Assembly: GCF_030913635.1 (NCBI RefSeq)
Contig: NZ_CP133188.1
Span: 1,798,001-1,862,000, forward strand
Source of the DNA: Sedimentibacter sp. MB35-C1
GTDB lineage: Bacteria > Bacillota > Clostridia > Tissierellales > Sedimentibacteraceae
Direction: 5' to 3'
Length of the DNA: 64,000 nt
Notes under the pieces: generated by a model
Database searches by the model: none
The model's input: the letters and a program-made list of their open reading frames with translations, nothing else
What the model was told of the DNA's origin: nothing
Part shown: in pieces, positions 1 to 8,769 of the stretch
Position numbering within the stretch: position 1 is the stretch's first letter
How the letters are laid out: each line of letters begins with the position of its first letter
Program-made: the position numbers and the translations under genes

Positions 1-293
1 AGCCCTAATGACTGGAAGAGATCATTATATAAGGATATAAGTTCCGGTGAATCAACGCTTACATATAACACCCTGCGTCCAAACTGTTCTAAGGAGCCCA
101 GCTTAATATGAAATTTTTCTGTTTTCCTGCACACTTCAACTGTGTTTTTTATGAAAGAGTCATTATCAGGAAGCGATGGTGGCGGAACAATAGTTATATG
201 TGGTTCCGTAGAAAAAAAACTAAATTCTGCTCGCAGCATTTCAATTTTATGTTTGTAATCTTTTGGAATAGGTATACCTATAAAATATTTCAT
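1..293 (-). CDS. 2H phosphoesterase / 2'-5' RNA ligase family protein (partial, cut by window edge)
   Basis: The reverse strand encodes an open frame from an ATG at 293 to the left edge (about 97 residues, C-terminus missing). The N-terminus MKYFIGIPIP and the motif PHITIVPP (His32, Thr34) form the first HxT motif of the 2H phosphoesterase/LigT superfamily, whose members act on 2'-5' or cyclic phosphodiester bonds in RNA or nucleotides. The second HxT motif would lie beyond the edge. An AAAGGA ribosome binding site sits just before the ATG, and a TTGAAT-16-TATAAT promoter reads this way at 324-351. Substrate unknown. Confidence 0.75.
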   Translation of the reverse strand, partial: MKYFIGIPIPKDYKHKIEMLRAEFSFFSTEPHITIVPPPSLPDNDSFIKNTVEVCRKTEKFHIKLGSLEQFGRRVLYVSVDSPELISLYNDLFQSLG

Positions 294-323
294 GAATTAT
301 CCTTTCTGAGTTGTTCTTTTTAT

Positions 324-351
324 ATTATATTTTATATTTCAAATTATTCAA
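324..351 (-). promoter_or_regulatory. Sigma-A-type promoter for the left-edge 2H phosphoesterase
   Basis: On the reverse strand TTGAAT (351-346) and TATAAT (329-324) are separated by 16 bases, about 30 bases before the start codon at 293. A divergent TTTCAA-17-TATAAT (337-365, + strand) overlaps it and could serve the membrane gene at 431. Confidence 0.5.
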
Positions 352-430
352 GTCTGTATTATAATAAATCAGAACCAAAAAACAGGGTATATTATATATA
401 AATTATGAAGTAAGGAATTGAAAAGAAATC

Positions 431-1006
431 ATGGATTATGAAAAATTTTATATTTTGTTTGACTATGTTGAAAAAATCGGACCGCTGGCAGGTATATTGC
501 TGCCTATAATAGAGGCATTTATTCCTGTATTGCCGCTGGTTGGATTTGTAATAATAAATGTTGCTGCCTTTGGATTTTTCTTCGGCTATCTTTACTCATG
601 GCTGGGGAATTGCATCGGAACTTTTCTTTTATTTTTAGTAATCAGGAAAATAGGGGGAAACAGACTTGAGGTTAGGATAAAAAATAGCAGATACAGAGGA
701 ACTCTTGATAAGATAAAAAAGAAAGATATGACGGTTTTGTTCTTTTTGTATTGTTTTCCTTTTACACCTTCATTTTTGATAAGTGGTGCTGCTGCTCTCG
801 CTAACATGGATACTCAGCGGTTTTTAATCACTATGCTTCCTTCAAAATTCGTGATGGTTTTATCCTTGTCCTTTATAGGTGAAAATGTCAGTTCATTTTT
901 TGAAAACCCGGTAAAATCTATACTGTACATATTATTAATTCTTGTATTTAATTTAATTAGTAAAAAAGCGTTTCAGAAATACGAAGAGCACCACAGAGGT
1001 AATTAA
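431..1006 (+). CDS. VTT/TVP38-TMEM64 (DedA-like) family membrane protein
   Basis: A 191-residue integral membrane protein. Hydrophobic segments lie at about 18-65, 95-125 and 135-175. The N-terminal stretch with GLu-Ala-Phe-Ile-Pro-Val-Leu-Pro and the later FPFTPSF/SGAAAL region resemble the VTT (SNARE-associated Golgi) domain of the TVP38/TMEM64 group, a family that includes lipid scramblase/transporter-like DedA proteins. Start supported by AAGGA 12 bases upstream. It stands alone with no operon partner. The substrate cannot be told from sequence. Confidence 0.75.
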   Translation: MDYEKFYILFDYVEKIGPLAGILLPIIEAFIPVLPLVGFVIINVAAFGFFFGYLYSWLGNCIGTFLLFLVIRKIGGNRLEVRIKNSRYRGTLDKIKKKDMTVLFFLYCFPFTPSFLISGAAALANMDTQRFLITMLPSKFVMVLSLSFIGENVSSFFENPVKSILYILLILVFNLISKKAFQKYEEHHRGN

Positions 1007-1127
1007 TAAATTCAATATTATCTTATGATATTACAATTAAATTTTAATAATTCATTAATCTTTATTTTATAGTAAATTAAAATTATTGTTCCATAATTGG
1101 AGGCATAGCAGAAATAAGGAGCTAATT

Positions 1128-1715
1128 ATGGAAAACAAAAAAATTTATATTGTTCTAACAAGAACAAATACAATTTTGTCAAGATTAATCGGAGTTGTAA
1201 CAGGGGATGAATATACGCATGCCTCAATTTCTCTGGATAAAAATTTGAGCAAAATGTACAGCTTCGGCAGAAAATATACATACAACCCTTTTTTAGGACG
1301 TTTCGTCAAGGAGGATTTGAATAAAGGAGTGTACGGCATACACAATAATCTCTGCGGTTTAGTAATGGAAATTGAGATAACATATGAGCAGTATTTAAAA
1401 GCGGAGAATTTAATAAATGAATTTATTTTAAACAGCAATTTATACAAATATAACTATATGGGACTTATTAATTGCTTTCTTAACAGAGAATCACGTAATG
1501 ATAACAGATTTTTATGTTCGGAATTTGTATATTATATTCTAAATAAAAGCAATATAGTTGATTTTAGTAAATCGAGAAATCTTGTGAGGCCTCAAGATTT
1601 TCTAAATATAAAGGGCAGAACCGTATTTAGCGGAAATCTTAAAAATGCGGATTGGTCGAGAAAAGTATATAACGGAGATGAACTTTTGCCAATATATCAA
1701 TATGCGGAGATATAA
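1128..1715 (+). CDS. Permuted papain-like (YiiX/NlpC-P60-like) hydrolase
   Basis: A 195-residue soluble protein. The start at 1128 follows AAGGAG directly; an in-frame TTG at 1086 lacks such a site. The early block YTHASISLD (candidate catalytic His, about residue 30) and the later FLCSEFVYYIL (candidate nucleophilic Cys, about residue 128) have the His-before-Cys order of circularly permuted NlpC/P60 enzymes such as YiiX, which cleave peptide or amide bonds, sometimes in the envelope. There is no signal peptide. The family assignment is by motif only, and the substrate is unknown. Confidence 0.6.
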   Translation: MENKKIYIVLTRTNTILSRLIGVVTGDEYTHASISLDKNLSKMYSFGRKYTYNPFLGRFVKEDLNKGVYGIHNNLCGLVMEIEITYEQYLKAENLINEFILNSNLYKYNYMGLINCFLNRESRNDNRFLCSEFVYYILNKSNIVDFSKSRNLVRPQDFLNIKGRTVFSGNLKNADWSRKVYNGDELLPIYQYAEI

Positions 1716-1852
1716 ACCGCATATTGATTTTTAGATTATAAGAATATATTTTTTAAACTATTTGAAACAAGACTGGAGGTAGCATCATAAATACTTCCAA
1801 ATTTATTATAAAACATTATGCTGTGTGCAATATATAAGTTAAGAATAAGTGA

Positions 1853-1881
1853 TTGACAAAAAGATTGTTATGAGCTATAAT
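1853..1881 (+). promoter_or_regulatory. Consensus sigma-A promoter of the TetR-ABC operon
   Basis: TTGACA (1853-1858), 17-base spacer, TATAAT (1876-1881): a perfect consensus. The predicted transcription start near 1888 lies after the in-frame ATG at 1880, which decides the regulator's start in favour of 1931. Confidence 0.85.
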
Positions 1882-1930
1882 GACTAAAAAAATAAATATA
1901 GTCAAACAGTACAAACGAGGAGAGAAAAAT

Positions 1931-2533
1931 ATGCCAAAGCCTTTTACTGAACAAGAAAGAGAGTATATTAAAACTAGGCTGAAAGAAGAAGCGAAAGAGT
2001 GCTTAAATCGATATGGTATTAAAAAAACAACAGTTGATGAGCTGGTTAAAAGAGTAAATATACCTAAAGGAACATTTTATTTGTTTTATGATTCAAAGGA
2101 GTTGCTGCTGTTCGACGTGATTAATGATGTACATGATGATATACAAAACTGTGTAATACATGGATTACAAGCTTTAAGCGGCAATATTGACAGTGAAGTA
2201 TTAGCTGAATTTTTATTCAGCTTTTATAAAAAAGTTGAAAATACATTTCTGTTAAAAATTCTTACAAACGGAGAATTAGAATTATTGATGAGAAAACTGC
2301 CTCTTGATATTGTGGAGGAACATCTTGCTCATGATGATTTAATAATTGAAAATATTTTGGGAATAATTCCACATAGAAATAATGTAGACATTAAATATTT
2401 TAGCGGAGCATTGCGCGGTATTTTTATGTCCATGCTGCATAAAAGGGAAATAGGCGAAGATGTATTTGATCCATCATTGAAGCTTATGATAAGAGGAATT
2501 GCTATTCAATTGACGGAGGAACAAAATGATTGA
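1931..2533 (+). CDS. TetR/AcrR family transcriptional regulator
   Basis: A 200-residue regulator. The N-terminal helix-turn-helix (about residues 10-55, with KKTTVDELVKRVNIPKGTFY followed by LFYDSKELL) is the classic TetR DNA-binding domain, and the C-terminal two thirds is the helical ligand-binding part. Start chosen at 1931 because GAGGAG lies upstream and the promoter -10 overlaps the alternative ATG at 1880. It is the first gene of a four-gene operon and overlaps the ABC ATPase by 8 bases, so it probably represses its own exporter operon in response to a toxic ligand. Confidence 0.9.
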   Translation: MPKPFTEQEREYIKTRLKEEAKECLNRYGIKKTTVDELVKRVNIPKGTFYLFYDSKELLLFDVINDVHDDIQNCVIHGLQALSGNIDSEVLAEFLFSFYKKVENTFLLKILTNGELELLMRKLPLDIVEEHLAHDDLIIENILGIIPHRNNVDIKYFSGALRGIFMSMLHKREIGEDVFDPSLKLMIRGIAIQLTEEQND

Positions 2534-3371
2534 AGTTGTTGATTTATCATTCAGCTATAACCATAAACCTTTTATAGAGCACATGAACTTCAGTGTTCAA
2601 AAGGGAGAGATATTCGGTTTTCTGGGGCCTTCCGGAGCAGGCAAAAGCACTTTGCAAAAGATACTGACGGGGCTAATCAGAAGTTATAATGGAAATGCAA
2701 TTGTAAACGAAACAGAATGCAAAAGCTATAAAAATGATTTTTATGAAAATATCGGTGTTGATTTTGAATTCCCCTCACTTTATGAGAAGTTGACTGGAAA
2801 AGAAAATTTAAAATTTTTCGGGTCATTGTATTCCAAAGAACTCAGAGATATTGATGAATCATTAAAAATGGTTGGATTACAAAACGATGGAGGCAAAAAA
2901 GTTTCAGAATATTCAAAGGGCATGAAGTCAAGGCTGAACTTCATAAAAGCATTGCTTCACAATCCGGATATTTTATTTTTGGATGAGCCCACTAATGGGT
3001 TGGATCCAAATAACAGCAGAATTATGAAAAACATAATTCTCAAGGAAAAAGAAAAAGGCAGGACCATAATCCTAACAACACACAATATGGTTGATGCTAC
3101 GGAATTATGCGACAGAGTGGCTTTTATAGTTAATGGAAGTATAAAAGCATTGGATTCACCGCATAATTTAATTATGTCCAAGGGTGCTGCAAAAATAAAA
3201 TATACCTTCATGGATGGCAAAGAAGAAACTCGAGAATGCCTGCTTAACAAAACATCAGAAGATACGATGCTTTATGATCTGATAAAATCAAATAGAATTG
3301 TATCGATACACAGCAGCGAACCTACGTTGGATGATATATTTGCGGAAGTTACAGGGAGTGTGTTGCAATGA
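2526..3371 (+). CDS. ABC transporter ATP-binding protein
   Basis: A 281-residue ATPase with Walker A GPSGAGKST (about residues 37-45), a degenerate signature YSKGMKSR, Walker B ILFLDEPTNGLDP and a switch His in TTHNM. The C-terminal 70 residues are the small extension common in drug or lantibiotic exporters. It overlaps tetR upstream and the first permease by ATGA-type overlap downstream, so the three products form one exporter. The layout matches the fluoroquinolone/antibiotic exporter class, but the substrate is inferred only from context. Confidence 0.9.
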   Translation: MIEVVDLSFSYNHKPFIEHMNFSVQKGEIFGFLGPSGAGKSTLQKILTGLIRSYNGNAIVNETECKSYKNDFYENIGVDFEFPSLYEKLTGKENLKFFGSLYSKELRDIDESLKMVGLQNDGGKKVSEYSKGMKSRLNFIKALLHNPDILFLDEPTNGLDPNNSRIMKNIILKEKEKGRTIILTTHNMVDATELCDRVAFIVNGSIKALDSPHNLIMSKGAAKIKYTFMDGKEETRECLLNKTSEDTMLYDLIKSNRIVSIHSSEPTLDDIFAEVTGSVLQ

Positions 3372-4051
3372 GGCTCATAAATCTTATTTACGGTGATATT
3401 AGGTTTCAGTATAAGTATGGATTTTACTTTGTTTATGTTGTGTTTACCTTAATGTATATTTCAGTATTATTTTTTCTGCCTTTAGAATGGAGAGAAAAAA
3501 CTGCAGCCGTTTTAATATTTTCTGATCCTTCTGCAATGGGACTATTTTTTATGGGGGCAATAGTTTTGTTGGAAAAAAGTGAGAGAGTGCTCAGCACTAT
3601 AGCTGTTTCACCTGTAAAGGCAGATGATTATATAATTTCAAAGGTTGTATCGCTGGGTGTGATATCTGTAATTTCGGGTGCTTCGATAGCCTTATCGGCA
3701 GATGTTCAAAATATACTAATTGTATTAATGGGAGTATTTGCTGGTTCTGTGTTGTTTACTCTTGTCGGATTGATTATTGCAATTAATATAAACAGCTTGA
3801 ATCAGTTTGTAACGGCAGTTGTTCCGGTTGAAATTATAATTTTTATTCCGCCGCTTCTATATGTGTTTGGATATGACAATAAACTTATGCTTTTGCATCC
3901 AGGTTGCATGGTAATAAGTATGATCAGTGGCAGCGGTAATTATATTTTGTTTATTTTCCCAGTATTGATCATGTGGTTTTTGGTTTTATATAAAGTGGCA
4001 CGTTTTAATGTAATTAAAATGTTTCAGAGTCTTGGAGGTATAAAGCTATGA
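3368..4051 (+). CDS. ABC transporter permease (ABC-2 type, first subunit)
   Basis: A 227-residue protein with about six hydrophobic helices (residues 18-38, 45-70, 92-110, 115-140, 147-170, 185-208). The short motif SERVLSTIAVSPVKADDYIISK is the cytoplasmic coupling region found in ABC-2 permeases annotated as fluoroquinolone transporter permeases. Start ATG overlaps the ATPase stop. It works with the next gene as a heterodimeric membrane pore. Confidence 0.8.
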   Translation: MRLINLIYGDIRFQYKYGFYFVYVVFTLMYISVLFFLPLEWREKTAAVLIFSDPSAMGLFFMGAIVLLEKSERVLSTIAVSPVKADDYIISKVVSLGVISVISGASIALSADVQNILIVLMGVFAGSVLFTLVGLIIAININSLNQFVTAVVPVEIIIFIPPLLYVFGYDNKLMLLHPGCMVISMISGSGNYILFIFPVLIMWFLVLYKVARFNVIKMFQSLGGIKL

Positions 4052-4746
4052 ACTCCGGTGGAAATTGTGGAAAATTGTTTATTTCATTTAAGCAGTATTT
4101 AATACAGATTACTAAGGATGCCATGCTTTTTATAGTTTGCCTATCTCCTTTTCTATGCGGAGTATTGTTTAAATTTGGCATACCGTCGGTGGCAATGCTT
4201 AAACCATATTATCTTTTATTTGATTTACTTTTGGCAGTACTGACTCCTATGATGATTTCATACGTTTCTGCCATGGTAATTCTTGGAGATGTTGATGAAG
4301 GAATAACAAGGCATATGGCAGTTACGCCTCTCGGAAAAAGCGGATATTTAATTTCAAAATTAGGATTTCCTCTGGCAGCCTCATTTTTTATAACAATTAT
4401 TGTCATGATAATATTTTCTCTGACAGAACCTGCTCTTGGGCGTGTAATTGGAATATCAATATTAACATCAATGCTTGGGCTTATAATGTCAATGATGGTA
4501 ATATCAATTGCTGCAAATAAGGTGGAGGGTATGGCAGTAATGAAGTTATCGGGAATTATAATATTAGGAATTCCGGCAGCATTTTTAATTGCAGAGAAGT
4601 TCCAGTATTTATTTTTCTTTTTACCCTCATTATGGATTGCCAAATTTTTTATGGAAAATTCATTGCTTTACTTTTTTTTATGCATTGGAGTGTCGACTAT
4701 ATGGATATTATTATTTATTAAAAGATTCATAAAAAAAATTTATTGA
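4048..4746 (+). CDS. ABC transporter permease (ABC-2 type, second subunit)
   Basis: A 232-residue protein with six predicted helices and the coupling motif DEGITRHMAVTPLGKSGYLISK, parallel to the SPVKADDYIISK block of the previous gene, which shows the two permeases are related. It overlaps the preceding stop (ATGA) and closes the TetR-ABC operon; a hairpin follows 18 bases after the stop. Confidence 0.8.
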   Translation: MNSGGNCGKLFISFKQYLIQITKDAMLFIVCLSPFLCGVLFKFGIPSVAMLKPYYLLFDLLLAVLTPMMISYVSAMVILGDVDEGITRHMAVTPLGKSGYLISKLGFPLAASFFITIIVMIIFSLTEPALGRVIGISILTSMLGLIMSMMVISIAANKVEGMAVMKLSGIIILGIPAAFLIAEKFQYLFFFLPSLWIAKFFMENSLLYFFLCIGVSTIWILLFIKRFIKKIY

Positions 4747-4761
4747 TTTTGTAATAATAAG

Positions 4762-4803
4762 TATGTGACAGTAGTTATATTCGACTGTCACATAAGTTTT
4801 TTA
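4762..4803. terminator. Terminator between convergent genes
   Basis: A 10-bp perfect stem (TATGTGACAG, 4762-4771, with CTGTCACATA, 4785-4794) is followed on the + strand by AGTTTTTT. It ends the ABC operon, and its right arm contains the stop codon of the convergent SARP-type gene. Confidence 0.75.
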
Positions 4804-6461
4804 ATTAGGTACAAAGATCTGGGATTATCAAGTTTTTTTGCAAGGTTGTATGCTTTTTTTGAATGAAATTTAGCTTCTGTATAATTCCCTTTTTTTATTT
4901 CCAACAGCGCTTTATAGTATTCTGCAAAGTCTCTTCCCCAAATAACATTAAATTTATCAAAATATTCAATGGATTTATTTATTAATTCTTCAGCTTCCTT
5001 GAATCTTCCTAAGTTGTACAGCGCTTGCCCGGCGTTTGAATAAAAAATTTCCAAACCCTTGATAACTGAGTTTTCAATGCATATATCTATCGCTTTCATA
5101 AAATAACCATAGGCGTTTTCATAATTTTCCATATCTCGGTTCATTTGCCCCAGATAATTGTAGCATGCGGAAATGTTAACACTGTACTTGCCGCTGAATT
5201 TATTCAGGCTTGAAAAAATGCTAATAGATTCATTCAATACTCTGTCCGCTTCTTTGAAGTTACCTGTCTTAATAAAATAAAGTCCCTGCAGTCTTAGAAT
5301 TATGCCCCTTTCATCTATAATGTCTCTTTTCTCCAAAAGATATAAGCATTTGTTAATATAATCATTCATGGTATCATTATTGCCGGTTTGTATTGCATAG
5401 AAAATCATTTGCTTGTAATTACTTAACAAATATATTAAATTATCAAGTTTATTTGCCAGCCTAATGCTTATTTGTATGTTTTTAATTCCTTTTTCATATT
5501 CACCTATGGAAATATAGTATCTTCCTGCAAGGTAAGAAGCTTTCATTTTTATTTTTATGTATTCAGTATCTAAATCATCTATGGTGTCTAAATCTTTTTC
5601 AATATTTTTTAGTTCTGATTCAATGTCACTTATATTTGAAGTATCTGAAGCTTCTATTGTTTCAGATGACAAAGAAGGATAGGTCTCATGGTACATGGTG
5701 TAGTAATCGGTTAAATTTTCAACTTTACTTTTTAAATTAATATAATTGTTTTCATAGTTCGAATTAATGGTATTTTTTAGATCTAAAATTTCTTTGAAAA
5801 GTTTCTTTGTTTTAAGTTCCGGTTCAACATCCAAATCTTTTTTCAATACGTCAGACAGTTCATAATAAAGTTTTATGGCTTTGTTATAATCCTCGGAAAG
5901 CGCGTGTGTCTTCATTAAATAACGATAGGTTTTTTCATTGTAAGGGTCGTTTTTTATGAGAATATTCCCGTACTTCTCAATGCTGCTAAAATCGCTTATG
6001 CTTATTAGCTCGTTCATTTTACTGTATACGGATTTAACGTATATATTTCTGTAGTGGTTTCTTTTATCATGCATCCAATTTTCAAAATCATAGCAGTTTT
6101 TCACGGAAAAATTTAATAAAAAATCGCCTGTATACAGATTAACTGCGTTTGTTTCGTTAATTTTGCCCACATCAGATTCAATAATCAGATTGTTTGAAAA
6201 TTCTATAAATGATTTTGAATTGGAAAAGATGCTTTCAATTGTGCTTGTCTTTATTTTGTACAGAGCATCTCTTAAATTTTTTCTTCCCGTTTCCTCTCCT
6301 GAGTCTGCCCAAAATATGTTGATTGCTTCTTCTCTGGATATTTTTTTATTTATGAGGATATAGTAAAATAATGCTTCCGATTTTTTGTATGGGAAACTTA
6401 CATATTTATTATTAAGTTTTACTGACGGAGTTCCCAGAAGTTTTACCGAAATAATATCCAT
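4788..6461 (-). CDS. SARP/BTAD-family transcriptional regulator with TPR repeats
   Basis: A 557-residue regulator. Residues 1-90 form an OmpR-like winged helix (LLGTPSVKLN, RKNLRDALYKIK), about 95-225 the bacterial transcriptional activation (BTAD) domain, a Glu/Asp/Ser-rich linker lies near 255-290, and 290-557 carries tetratricopeptide-like repeats such as YNLGRFKEAEELINKSIEYF. SARP-type proteins bind direct repeats just upstream of the -10. The gene is divergent from hutU, and heptamer direct repeats lie in the shared promoter region, so it probably controls histidine degradation. An intrinsic terminator lies in its own leader (6525-6562), which suggests attenuation. The effector is unknown. 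Confidence 0.85.
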   Translation of the reverse strand: MDIISVKLLGTPSVKLNNKYVSFPYKKSEALFYYILINKKISREEAINIFWADSGEETGRKNLRDALYKIKTSTIESIFSNSKSFIEFSNNLIIESDVGKINETNAVNLYTGDFLLNFSVKNCYDFENWMHDKRNHYRNIYVKSVYSKMNELISISDFSSIEKYGNILIKNDPYNEKTYRYLMKTHALSEDYNKAIKLYYELSDVLKKDLDVEPELKTKKLFKEILDLKNTINSNYENNYINLKSKVENLTDYYTMYHETYPSLSSETIEASDTSNISDIESELKNIEKDLDTIDDLDTEYIKIKMKASYLAGRYYISIGEYEKGIKNIQISIRLANKLDNLIYLLSNYKQMIFYAIQTGNNDTMNDYINKCLYLLEKRDIIDERGIILRLQGLYFIKTGNFKEADRVLNESISIFSSLNKFSGKYSVNISACYNYLGQMNRDMENYENAYGYFMKAIDICIENSVIKGLEIFYSNAGQALYNLGRFKEAEELINKSIEYFDKFNVIWGRDFAEYYKALLEIKKGNYTEAKFHSKKAYNLAKKLDNPRSLYLIKKLM

Positions 6462-6524
6462 GTTAACACCTCGAATTCTGTTAGTTTAATGATACATTAT
6501 TATTGGTGGTTTTTCAATTAAAAC

Positions 6525-6562
6525 ATAAAAAATTAGACCCTACATCGCACGTAAGGCCTAAT
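6525..6562 (-). terminator. Intrinsic terminator inside the SARP-gene leader (candidate attenuator)
   Basis: On the reverse strand a 12-bp stem (ATTAGGCCTTAC, 6562-6551, with GTAGGGTCTAAT, 6543-6532), a 7-base loop and TTTTT stand about 65 bases before the regulator's ATG. Two positions pair only as G-U in the reverse-strand RNA and would be A-C mismatches on the other strand, so the hairpin is built for transcription toward the regulator. Confidence 0.7.
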
Positions 6563-6664
6563 AATATATTTATAAAAAAACAAGGGGGAGAGGGTAAGTA
6601 ATAAGTTTATCTTATTAGCTTATTTACATTATAGAAATAAAAGCTTTAAGTAATCTTAAGTTTA

Positions 6665-6699
6665 GACGAATTATCGACGTTAATAATATATAATATAAT
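6665..6699 (+). promoter_or_regulatory. hut operon promoter with SARP-like direct repeats
   Basis: Two TATAAT boxes (6689-6694 and 6694-6699) lack a good -35. Instead GACGAAT (6665-6671) and GACGTTA (6676-6682) form a heptamer-like repeat with 11-bp period ending 6-11 bases before the -10. SARP activators characteristically bind such 11-bp-spaced repeats at weak-35 promoters. A further TTAAGT repeat (6646, 6656) lies upstream. Only the first four bases of the heptamers match exactly, so the operator call is tentative. Confidence 0.5.
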
Positions 6700-6722
6700 C
6701 AGTAAATAAATGGAGGTGTTTT

Positions 6723-8747
6723 ATGATTAATAATTCAGACATTTCAAAAGCTATGACTATTAAATTAGATGATATTCTGCCGGAATATCCCGTTTTTAAA
6801 GATGGAGTGAGAAGGGCTCCAAAAAGAGAGCTTACACTCAATCAAAGGGAAATCAAACTTGCATTAAAGAATGCCTTAAGGTATGTTCCTGAAAGTCTGC
6901 ATGAAGAATTAGCACCGGAGTTTCTTGAAGAATTAATGACCATGGGAAGAATTTACGGCTACAGGTTCATGCCTAAGGAAAGAATTTACGGGAAACCTAT
7001 CGATGAATATAAAGGAAACTGCATAGAAGGAAAAGCATTTCAGGTTATGATTGACAACAATTTAAACCATGATGTAGCATTATATCCCTATGAGCTTGTA
7101 ACCTACGGTGAAACCGGACAGGTGTGCCAAAATTGGATGCAGTACAGGCTTATAAAAAAATATCTGGAGCAGCTGACAGATGAACAGACACTTGCTATTT
7201 TGTCCGGCCATCCACTGGGACTTTTTAAATCTCATAAAACAAGCCCTCGTGTTATTTTGTCCAACGGATTGATGATAGGGATGTTTGATAACCCGCATGA
7301 TTGGGCGAAGGCGACTGCAATGGGATGTTCCAGCTATGGACAGATGACCGCAGGAGGATGGATGTACATAGGACCTCAGGGAATTGTTCACGGTACATTT
7401 AACACCTTGATAAATGCAGGAAGAAAAGAGCTTGGAATCCCTGATGACAAGGATTTGGCAGGACATTTGTTCATAACGTCCGGTCTTGGAGGAATGAGCG
7501 GTGCTCAACCTAAAGCAATTGAGATAGCAAACGGAGTGGGAATAATTGCGGAAGTTGATTATTCCAGAATTGAAACGAGGATAAATCAGGGGTGGGTTTC
7601 AAAGGCAACGGAAAGCTTGGAGGAAGCTTTTAAAACTGCGCAGGAATATATAGATAAAAAGCAAACCATATCAATAGCCTATCACGGAAATATAGTTGAT
7701 TTGCTTGAATATGCAGTTGATAACAATATACATGTTGATTTACTGTCTGATCAGACTTCTTGTCACGTTCCATATGACGGAGGATACTGTCCTAAAGGAC
7801 TGACATTTGAAGAAAGAACTGAGCTGCTAAACAGAGACCGGGATAAATTTGCCCAGCTTGTTGATAAATCTTTGGCAGAACATTTCAGAGCAGTTAAAAC
7901 TCTTGTTGACAGAGGAACTTATTTCTTTGACTATGGCAATGCTTTCATGAAAGCGGTATTTGACTCTGGAATAAAGGAAATATCAAAAAACGGTGTTGAT
8001 ACAAGTGAAGGATTTATATTCCCATCTTATGTTGAGGATATAATGGGTCCGATGTTGTTTGACTATGGATACGGCCCCTTCAGATGGGTATGCTTAAGCG
8101 GTAAACCTGAGGATCTCAGGAAAACAGATCATGCGGCCATGTCTGTGATAAACCCTGATAGAAGAGGGCAGGACAGGGATAATTATATATGGATTCGTGA
8201 TGCTGAGAAAAATAAGTTGGTAGTCGGAACACAGGCCAGGATTTTATACCAGGATGCTCTGGGAAGAAGAGATATAGCATTAAAATTCAATGAAATGGTG
8301 AGAAATGGTGAGATAGGTCCTGTTATGCTTGGAAGAGATCACCACGATACAGGAGGTACGGATTCTCCTTACAGAGAGACGTCGAATATTTATGACGGAA
8401 GCAATGTTACGGCAGACATGGCTGTTCACTGCTTTGCAGGAAATGCGGCCAGAGGAATGAGTCTTGTTGCTCTGCACAACGGCGGCGGTGTAGGAATAAG
8501 CAAATCCATAAACGGAGGATTTGGAATGGTTCTGGACGGAAGCAAAAGAGTTGATGATATCCTTAAAAAGTCCATACCATGGGATACTATGGTAGGAGTG
8601 TCCAGAAGAAATTGGGCAAGAAACGATCATTCAATAGAAACATCAATGGAATATAACAATAAATTCGCGGGACAGGATCATATAACAATTCCTTACCTTG
8701 CAAATGATAAATTAATCGAAGAAACTGTTAAGAACTATAGCAAATAG
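6723..8747 (+). CDS. hutU: Urocanate hydratase
   Basis: A 674-residue urocanase (EC 4.2.1.49), which adds water to urocanate using tightly bound NAD+ to give 4-imidazolone-5-propionate in the cytosol. Diagnostic blocks are GCSSYGQMTAGGW, YIGPQGIVHGTFNT, GLGGMSGAQPKA and DHHDTGGTDSPYRET. It is longer than the roughly 555-residue Proteobacterial/Bacillus form, like the long urocanases of Clostridia and Fusobacteria. Start at 6723 after GGAGGTG. It leads the hut operon; histidine ammonia-lyase (hutH), which would supply its substrate, is not in the window. Confidence 0.97.
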   Translation: MINNSDISKAMTIKLDDILPEYPVFKDGVRRAPKRELTLNQREIKLALKNALRYVPESLHEELAPEFLEELMTMGRIYGYRFMPKERIYGKPIDEYKGNCIEGKAFQVMIDNNLNHDVALYPYELVTYGETGQVCQNWMQYRLIKKYLEQLTDEQTLAILSGHPLGLFKSHKTSPRVILSNGLMIGMFDNPHDWAKATAMGCSSYGQMTAGGWMYIGPQGIVHGTFNTLINAGRKELGIPDDKDLAGHLFITSGLGGMSGAQPKAIEIANGVGIIAEVDYSRIETRINQGWVSKATESLEEAFKTAQEYIDKKQTISIAYHGNIVDLLEYAVDNNIHVDLLSDQTSCHVPYDGGYCPKGLTFEERTELLNRDRDKFAQLVDKSLAEHFRAVKTLVDRGTYFFDYGNAFMKAVFDSGIKEISKNGVDTSEGFIFPSYVEDIMGPMLFDYGYGPFRWVCLSGKPEDLRKTDHAAMSVINPDRRGQDRDNYIWIRDAEKNKLVVGTQARILYQDALGRRDIALKFNEMVRNGEIGPVMLGRDHHDTGGTDSPYRETSNIYDGSNVTADMAVHCFAGNAARGMSLVALHNGGGVGISKSINGGFGMVLDGSKRVDDILKKSIPWDTMVGVSRRNWARNDHSIETSMEYNNKFAGQDHITIPYLANDKLIEETVKNYSK

Positions 8748-8769
8748 TCGGAGGACATTCGGAGGACAT
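8748..8769 (+). repeat. Tandemly duplicated ribosome binding site before ftcD
   Basis: The 11-mer TCGGAGGACAT occurs twice back to back (8748-8758 and 8759-8769), so ftcD has two Shine-Dalgarno sequences, the second ending directly at its ATG. Confidence 0.9.

Noticed and set aside
108-401. A 97-residue forward frame at the left edge
   Set aside because: It lies opposite the 2H phosphoesterase and has no ribosome binding site or family features; the reverse frame shows a clear HxT motif.
6600-6716. HutP-type antitermination leader before hutU
   Set aside because: The -10 boxes place the start near 6706, leaving about 16 untranslated bases, with no terminator and no 4-base-spaced NAG series.
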